Positions 26,562-27,579 of a DNA stretch of 27,579 bases are shown here, one piece after another. Location of the stretch: the NCBI GenBank assembly GCA_000733355.1, contig JNVV01000095.1, positions 44,807-72,385 on the forward strand, written 5' to 3'. The DNA comes from Falciphora oryzae (lineage: Eukaryota > Ascomycota > Sordariomycetes > Magnaporthales > Magnaporthaceae). Position 1 is the first letter of the stretch, and every line of letters begins with the position of its first letter. The notes under the pieces are model-generated. The model made no database searches, was not told the origin of the DNA, and saw only the letters and a program-made list of their open reading frames with translations. A program made the translations under genes and the position numbers.

Positions 26562-27435
26562 GACCGCTCGTGGGAGAGTGGGGCCTCGGAACACGGTCAG
26601 CCTGCCCACCAACGCGTGTCCTCCCCGCCCAAAGCCAACCGCTGGGTATGCTTCAGATAACTTCAACAAAGCGGCAAAACGAAATCAGCAACAAAATGGC
26701 TGCTAAAAGGACAGGACGCTGCAGGCCGCTTAGGGGTATCAAGAGGTGTCGGACGTCAAAAGGTAAATGAGCACACAGACCGCCAAAGGAGGGCGTTACA
26801 ATGATAGTGCCTCTCATTGGTTGCAGCGCCAGCCTTAATTGAGGCTGAGTTTAGGGGCGGCGCAGGGTTGATTTCGGCATGGGCTCAACGGTGTTTCTCC
26901 TCACAATGTTACTGAGCCTGCCCGGCAGATATGACGAGATAGGTACACGCGGGACATTTTCCCCCGCTATTTTCTTGTCCGCGAGGAATTTTTTTCTTCT
27001 CTTTCCTTCTCTTCTCAACGGCAGACGTGCGTTTCTCCCCCATCAGGGTCAAAGCCGCCTCACTCGCAATGGCGGAATTGGGGTATTGAGGCTGTGCGCG
27101 CGGTGGCTTTGCTGCGCTATGGAGGCCGAGGCGGGGTCGTCGCAGCGGGTCCCACCGACGAATCCCTGCGCCGCATCTAGCGGCGGGAGCCCAGGTACGG
27201 CAGTGCATAAGGCCCGACGAGACAAAACCCAAAAATGGCAGCTAGACTCACGCCCATGTGGGCCAGAGGCGTGCAACATCCAAATTTAGCAAGCGCACAG
27301 CCCAAATCAATGTCAATAGCCGAACCATTACATCCTTGCCATTTTTCGGCTATTTAAATCGAGCTTAGAGATGCAGACCGGTGAGCAGAGATTTACATTC
27401 CTTCACACCACTTTACATGGCTTCACAGCTTCACC
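26562..27435. other. Intergenic region, no supported gene
   Basis: About 870 bp. A plus frame at 26879-27289 has a hydrophobic start ('STVFLLTMLLSLPG') but then low-complexity sequence, and I do not accept it as a gene. The left part should hold the hydrolase promoter and the right part the promoter of the gene at 27436. Confidence 0.4.
27351..27358 (+). promoter_or_regulatory. TATA-like box of the right-edge gene
   Basis: TATTTAAA 85 bp before the ATG at 27436. The interval contains three similar CTTCACA/CTTTACA-type stretches typical of a pyrimidine-rich fungal leader. Confidence 0.4.
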
Positions 27436-27579
27436 ATGCCTCTGGACGTCCCCAACTGTGGGCAGAAAGTCCATGCAACCATCATTGCTTATGCCAATCC
27501 TCCTCCTACATTCTGTCCCGACTGTGGCTATCGCCTTCCCAAGCCCCCTGCCCCTGGCGACGAGGTTGTCGACCTATCT
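27436..27579 (+). CDS. 5' end of an unknown gene with CPDC zinc knuckle (partial)
   Basis: ATG in a good context (caccATGcc) followed by 48 open codons to the window edge. The peptide begins 'MPLDVPNCGQKVHAT' and contains 'FCPDCGYRLPKPPAP'. Cys27-x2-Cys30, perhaps with Cys8 and His13, suggests a small zinc ribbon, followed by a proline-rich linker and an acidic start of the next part. It is preceded by a TATA-like box at 27351. The family is not recognised and the rest of the gene is outside the window. Confidence 0.5.
   Translation, partial: MPLDVPNCGQKVHATIIAYANPPPTFCPDCGYRLPKPPAPGDEVVDLS

Noticed and set aside
26879..27289. 136-aa plus-strand frame with a hydrophobic start
   Set aside because: After the first 20 residues it is low-complexity with no conserved motif, and it lies in the expected promoter region of the next gene.
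1..27579. tRNA or rRNA genes, CRISPR arrays, bacterial operons, a Starship-type tyrosine recombinase, NACHT/NB-ARC domains
   Set aside because: None seen on either strand by eye. Intron structure and gene families point to a fungal nuclear genome.

Overview
The window reads as nuclear DNA of a filamentous ascomycete (Pezizomycotina). Introns are short (about 60-110 nt) with GTAAGT/GTATGT-type donors and one perfect TACTAAC branch site. The gene families are typical of that group: ankyrin proteins, SERAC1-like hydrolases, the fungal kinase family with an 'LPFV...GGYS...IHxxHH' entry to the kinase fold, and C2H2 proteins with a 'CxGPGF...HRLKEH' core. Solo LTRs and a Tc1-like element are present, and the nonsense mutations look like repeat-induced point mutation (RIP). 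I cannot name the species. There is a 70-base assembly gap at 11696-11765.

Layout, left to right. 1-2100: one intact multi-pass membrane protein gene. 2135-6700: a gene graveyard with two solo LTRs, each with its own target-site duplication, and remnants of a WD40-like gene, an acidic protein, a coiled-coil protein and an AAA+ ATPase C-terminus. 6748-11425: two intact divergent genes sharing a roughly 300-bp promoter region, an unknown 407-aa protein (minus) and a 1030-aa ankyrin protein (plus) whose coding first exon appears to be only its ATG. 11426-13105: assembly gap, a dynamin-family fragment and a possible small secreted protein. 13106-21651: one large minus-strand gene model, fungal Ser/Thr kinase plus apparent C2H2 zinc-finger region, split by a 4253-bp DNA transposon. 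22145-24235: a small two-exon gene candidate and a second, internally deleted and frameshifted kinase relic. 24594-26561: an intact SERAC1-like alpha/beta hydrolase (minus). 27436 to the edge: start of a gene with a CPDC knuckle and a TATA-like box.

The most notable object is the transposon at 16378-20630. Its terminal inverted repeats are 128 bp and identical base for base. It carries a DD34E (IS630/Tc1/mariner) transposase and, convergently, a second long reading frame of about 709 codons with a very basic, low-complexity N-terminus that I do not recognise. It sits in the glycine-rich loop of the host kinase. Removing the element and one copy of a 2-bp CA/TG repeat restores the kinase frame, so the target dinucleotide seems not to be the TA normal for this superfamily.

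The stops that break otherwise open frames in the transposon, the kinase and the coiled-coil gene (ten counted) are all TAA or TAG, never TGA. Each can be reached by C-to-T within CpA (CAA/CAG to TAA/TAG), the preferred RIP change. Because the TIRs are identical, the stops inside the element probably predate its insertion, which implies a copy moved in trans. Intact genes and relics alternate, as expected in a fast-evolving accessory segment.
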